This document shows, one piece after another, positions 60,937-64,000 of a DNA stretch of 64,000 nt. The notes beneath the pieces were generated by a model. It was not told the origin of the DNA. It was given only the letters and a program-made list of their open reading frames with translations, and searched no databases. The translations under genes were made by a program, and so were the position numbers. Origin of the DNA: Hymenobacter nitidus (GTDB lineage Bacteria; Bacteroidota; Bacteroidia; Cytophagales; Hymenobacteraceae). Where the stretch lies: assembly GCF_020447315.1 (NCBI RefSeq), contig NZ_JAJADQ010000011.1:1-64000 (forward strand). The letters run 5' to 3'. The first letter of the stretch is position 1, and the number at the start of each line of letters is the position of its first letter.

Positions 60937-61503
60937 TTATTCTTTCACATTTACCACGTTCATAGCGCGCTCCAGGCCGATGGTAGCAAATGCCAGAATA
61001 GCGTCGGCGGCTTTTTCGATGCGCAGGGGCAGGTCGATTTTTTCATCCGCCGAAAATGGGTTCAGTACATAATCCACCTGCCGGCCTTTGGGGAAATTGG
61101 CATCGACGCCGAAGCGCAGGCGGGCATACTCATCGGTGCCGAGCGTTTCCTGAATGTGCTTCAGGCCATTGTGTCCGCCGGCCGAGCCTTTGCCTTTCAG
61201 CCGCAGCTTACCGTAGGGCAAGGCCAGGTCGTCGGTAACAACCACCATGTTTTCCTTCGGGATTTTCTCACTGGTAAGATAATGCGCGGCGGCTTTGCCG
61301 CTCAGGTTCATGTAGGTAGTAGGTTTCACCAGCACCAGCGTTTTGCCCTTGTGCTTTATTTCGGTGACAAACGCGTGGCGCTTCAGCTCAAACTGCGCGT
61401 CGTGCTTGGCAGCCAGATAATCGGCCACCATAAAACCGATGTTGTGGCGCGTATCGGCGTATTCGGGCCCGATGTTGCCCAGGGCCATGACGAGAAACTT
61501 CAT
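60937..61503 (-). CDS. pth: Peptidyl-tRNA hydrolase
   Basis: 188 residues with the family signature LGNIGPEYADTRHNIGFMVAD; catalytic His20 and substrate-binding Asn10 are present, then MNLSG and DDLALPYGKLRLKGKGSAGGHNGLKH. It frees peptides from stalled tRNA. It is downstream of rplY on the same strand; rplY-pth adjacency is common, though a hairpin (61531-61564) lies between them. Confidence 0.96.
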   Translation of the reverse strand: MKFLVMALGNIGPEYADTRHNIGFMVADYLAAKHDAQFELKRHAFVTEIKHKGKTLVLVKPTTYMNLSGKAAAHYLTSEKIPKENMVVVTDDLALPYGKLRLKGKGSAGGHNGLKHIQETLGTDEYARLRFGVDANFPKGRQVDYVLNPFSADEKIDLPLRIEKAADAILAFATIGLERAMNVVNVKE

Positions 61504-61530
61504 AAGGCGAAATACGGGGTTTTAACGCAA

Positions 61531-61564
61531 GAAATCCTGCCCCGCCGAGGCAGGACAGGATTTC
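61531..61564 (-). terminator. Hairpin between rplY and pth
   Basis: GAAATCCTG (61531-61539) and CAGGATTTC (61556-61564) with an inner CCTGCC/GGCAGG alternative. On the minus strand it ends GATTTCTTG, a weak U-rich end, so it may attenuate rather than fully stop read-through from rplY. Confidence 0.5.
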
Positions 61565-61590
61565 CTTACTTACCGCAGAGCGGAGAGATA

Positions 61591-62163
61591 TTACTTGTCG
61601 GCGTTCATCTGGCCTTTCAGGGCACGTGGGATGGCAACGGTAGCAATCGGAGCAGCACCGTTGGTCAGGATGGTGAAGTTCTGGGCTTCCACCTTGCTTA
61701 CCTTGATTGACTTGCCCAGCTCGAGGTCCGAGATGTTCACTTCAACGTAGTCGGGCAGGTTTTCGGGCAGCGCCTTTACTTTCAGCTTACGCAGCTTGCT
61801 TACCAGCTTACCACCGGCCAATACGCCCGGCGAAACACCAACATATTTCACGGGGATGTCCATCTTCACTTCTTTGCCTTCCTGCAGCAACAGGAAGTCA
61901 ACGTGCAGCAGCATTTCGTTCACGGGGTGGAACTGGGCATCCTGCACGATGGCGCGGTACACGGTGCCTTCAACGTTTACGTCAACAACGTGTACGTCGG
62001 GCGTGTACAGCAATTCGCGGAAGAGGATGGCCGGAGCCGAGAAGTGCACCTGCTCGTCGCCACCGTACAATACGCACGGAACATACGAGTCAAGACGCAG
62101 TGCTTTCGCATCCTTCTTACCGAGATTCGCTCTTTTAAACCCTACAATCTCGAGGCTTTTCAT
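61591..62163 (-). CDS. rplY: 50S ribosomal protein bL25 (long, Ctc-type)
   Basis: 190 residues from the ATG at 62163 (MKSLEIVGFKRANLGKKDA); an upstream in-frame start would add 15 unlikely residues. N-terminal 5S rRNA-binding domain (RANLGKKDAKALRLDSYVPCVLYGG) and C-terminal beta domain (VGVSPGVLAGGKLVSKLRKLKVKALPENLPDYVEV) as in long bL25/TL5/Ctc proteins. The C-terminal tail lacks the acidic extension of some members. A -7 promoter motif lies upstream at 62235-62242. Confidence 0.95.
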   Translation of the reverse strand: MKSLEIVGFKRANLGKKDAKALRLDSYVPCVLYGGDEQVHFSAPAILFRELLYTPDVHVVDVNVEGTVYRAIVQDAQFHPVNEMLLHVDFLLLQEGKEVKMDIPVKYVGVSPGVLAGGKLVSKLRKLKVKALPENLPDYVEVNISDLELGKSIKVSKVEAQNFTILTNGAAPIATVAIPRALKGQMNADK

Positions 62164-62234
62164 AAGCTTGTGTTTTTGAGAAAAAGTAAATTGTGTTTTC
62201 CCGGCCAAGCTGACAATCAGCCCAAAACGGGCCG

Positions 62235-62266
62235 CAAAGATAGCGCTATTGTTTTATAAATGGAAA
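62235..62266 (-). promoter_or_regulatory. Promoter of rplY
   Basis: On the minus strand, -33 TTTC (62266-62263; consensus TTTG), a 20-nt spacer and -7 TATCTTTG (62242-62235). The transcript would begin about 65-70 nt ahead of the rplY start. Confidence 0.6.
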
Positions 62267-62311
62267 CCGATTACTTAATCAGATCAGATAGTAGGGCATC
62301 AGCACTAGTTT

Positions 62312-62470
62312 GCCCTTGCGAGCAACGCGAAGCAATCCGTCCTCTGAAATGTGCTCAGCTATCTAAACTGAAAAGCCCTTTCCCACGCGAGTAGGAAAGG
62401 GCTTTCTGGTAAAAGGTTGTGTCGTACTGCGCAGAGGACGGACGGCTTCGTTCCTCGCAAGGACACACAA
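62312..62470 (-). repeat. Composite palindromic repeat with built-in terminator (copy 2)
   Basis: On the minus strand it repeats the order of copy 1: CTTGCGAG arm, CCTTTTACCAGAAAGCCC, a hairpin (AAAGCCCTTTCC...GGAAAGGGCTTTTC, about 62370-62412), CATTTCAGAGGACGGATTGC and a TGCTCGCAAGG arm. It begins 9 bp behind the prs stop codon and so would end the prs transcript. It fills most of the 315-bp gap between prs and rplY, the rest of which is the rplY promoter region. Confidence 0.8.
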
Positions 62471-62478
62471 AGACTATA

Positions 62479-63408
<930 letters not shown>

Positions 63409-63449
63409 GGAGAGGGGAAAGGGGGCGAAAAACGGAAGAAACTGAAAAA

Positions 63450-63496
63450 GCGAAAGGCGCCGATTCTTCCGGGGAGGAAGGATCAGCGCCTTTCGC
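63450..63496 (-). terminator. Terminator of tRNA-Gln
   Basis: On the minus strand GCGAAAGGCGC (63496-63486) pairs with GCGCCTTTCGC (63460-63450), an 11-bp stem followed by TTTTTC. It lies 13 bp behind the tRNA and 42 bp before the prs start codon. Confidence 0.85.
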
Positions 63497-63509
63497 GTTA
63501 CTTAGTCGG

Positions 63510-63582
63510 TTGTCCGACCAGGGCTCGAACCTGGACTTTCTTGAATCAAAATCAAGCGTGTTGCCAGTTACACCATCGGACA
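63510..63582 (-). tRNA. tRNA-Gln (anticodon TTG)
   Basis: 73-nt cloverleaf on the minus strand: acceptor TGTCCGA pairs with TCGGACA, anticodon stem CTTGA/TCAAG encloses the 7-nt loop TTTTGAT with anticodon TTG, T-stem CCAGG/CCTGG with loop TTCGAGC, and the discriminator base A. The CCA end is not encoded (next bases ACC...). A matching promoter lies at 63625-63655 and a terminator at 63450-63496. Confidence 0.95.
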
Positions 63583-63624
63583 ATTTCCAAGCGGCGACCG
63601 GTGTGGGTGTGCCGTTTGGGTGTG

Positions 63625-63655
63625 CAAATGTACTACGGGAAAGATTCAAGGCAAA
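63625..63655 (-). promoter_or_regulatory. Promoter of tRNA-Gln
   Basis: On the minus strand, -33 TTTG (63655-63652), a 19-nt spacer and -7 TACATTTG (63632-63625), an exact match to the Bacteroidetes consensus, about 43 bp before the mature tRNA 5' end. Confidence 0.75.
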
Positions 63656-63785
63656 TTTATCCACAAAAATTTTTCGAGAAATTTTCGGGCTCGGCTTCCT
63701 GAAATATGCGGTTTTTGCCCTTATGGGCTGATAATCAGGCCGGATTGGGGGTGAAAAAAAGGCCCGAACTTTCCTCTGGCCGGGC

Positions 63786-63817
63786 TTTGGCAAAGCCGGG
63801 ATTAAGCCGTAGTTTTG
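63786..63817 (+). promoter_or_regulatory. Promoter of atpD
   Basis: -33 TTTG (63786-63789), a 20-nt spacer and -7 TAGTTTTG (63810-63817), about 40 bp before the ATG. Its presence suggests that atpD is the first gene of its own transcript here rather than the middle of an atp operon. Confidence 0.7.
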
Positions 63818-63857
63818 CACCCTGAAAACGTTGCACCCATCTATATAAAGACTCGCA

Positions 63858-64000
63858 ATGGCGAATAACGGTAAAATCACCCAGGTAATCGGTCCCGTTG
63901 TGGACGTGAGCTTCGCGGGTGAAGGCTCTAAGCTTCCCAATATCCTCGACGCACTCGAAGTCACGAAAGACAACGGCCAGGTAGTAGTCCTGGAGTGCCA
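63858..64000 (+). CDS. atpD: ATP synthase F1 subunit beta, partial
   Basis: Only the first 47 residues are in the window (MANNGKITQVIGPVVDVSF at the start, then LPNILDALEV and GQVVVLEC). The N-terminal beta-barrel motif ITQVIGPVVDVSF is characteristic of the F1 beta subunit. In many Bacteroidota atpD-atpC form a unit apart from the other atp genes, which fits the promoter just upstream. The catalytic P-loop lies outside the window. Confidence 0.93.
   Translation, partial: MANNGKITQVIGPVVDVSFAGEGSKLPNILDALEVTKDNGQVVVLEC

Overview
The window looks like a chromosomal segment of a high-GC Bacteroidota of the Cytophagales, most likely Hymenobacter or a close relative. The reasons are: the -33 TTTG / -7 TAnnTTTG promoter type seen several times, a T9SS-type C-terminal sorting domain, a TonB-dependent receptor with an N-terminal carboxypeptidase-regulatory-like domain, LytS/LytTR pairs, very weak Shine-Dalgarno signals, and many palindromic intergenic repeats. 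The genus is an inference. No transposase, integrase, phage gene or CRISPR array was seen.

Region 1 (1-13,060, all minus strand) is an assimilatory sulfate reduction operon: a Bacteroidetes-type promoter, a SAM-I (S-box) riboswitch, then cysH, cysD, cysN, cobA, cysJ, a TonB-dependent receptor, a DUF2490 protein, cysI and a siroheme synthase N-domain cut by the window edge. Together these take sulfate to APS, sulfite and sulfide and make the siroheme that CysI needs. No APS kinase is present and CysH has the Fe-S cysteines of APS reductases. Most gaps of the operon hold a different palindromic dispersed repeat.

Region 2 (13,356-22,657, minus) is an envelope cluster: an alpha-2-macroglobulin lipoprotein with a CLEQ thioester, a small membrane protein, a secreted protein with two chagasin-like domains, and penicillin-binding protein 1C. 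Region 3 (22,800-31,864) is mixed: hypothetical secreted proteins and lipoproteins, a LytS/LytTR two-component pair, an XRE regulator behind a striking four-part alternating repeat, a serpin lipoprotein and a class D beta-lactamase-like protein.

Region 4 (31,965-44,732) has a giant DUF2339 membrane protein with internal duplication, a divergent LysR regulator, threonine synthase, a hypothetical membrane protein, an M28 peptidase, and a three-gene unit of a TPR-AAA+ ATPase with two TPR membrane proteins that I cannot assign to a known system. Region 5 (45,027-57,825) carries amtB, a ZIP transporter, DUF167, an endonuclease III relative, a hybrid-free kinase/receiver pair, a SpoU-type RNA methyltransferase, acylphosphatase, a T9SS cargo protein, DUF2071, typA, msrB and DUF3050. 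Region 6 (57,894-64,000) is mostly housekeeping: a Lys/Ala-rich basic protein, metG, pth, rplY, prs, tRNA-Gln and the start of atpD. Two copies of a composite repeat with a built-in terminator lie here, each downstream of a gene in the same relative orientation.
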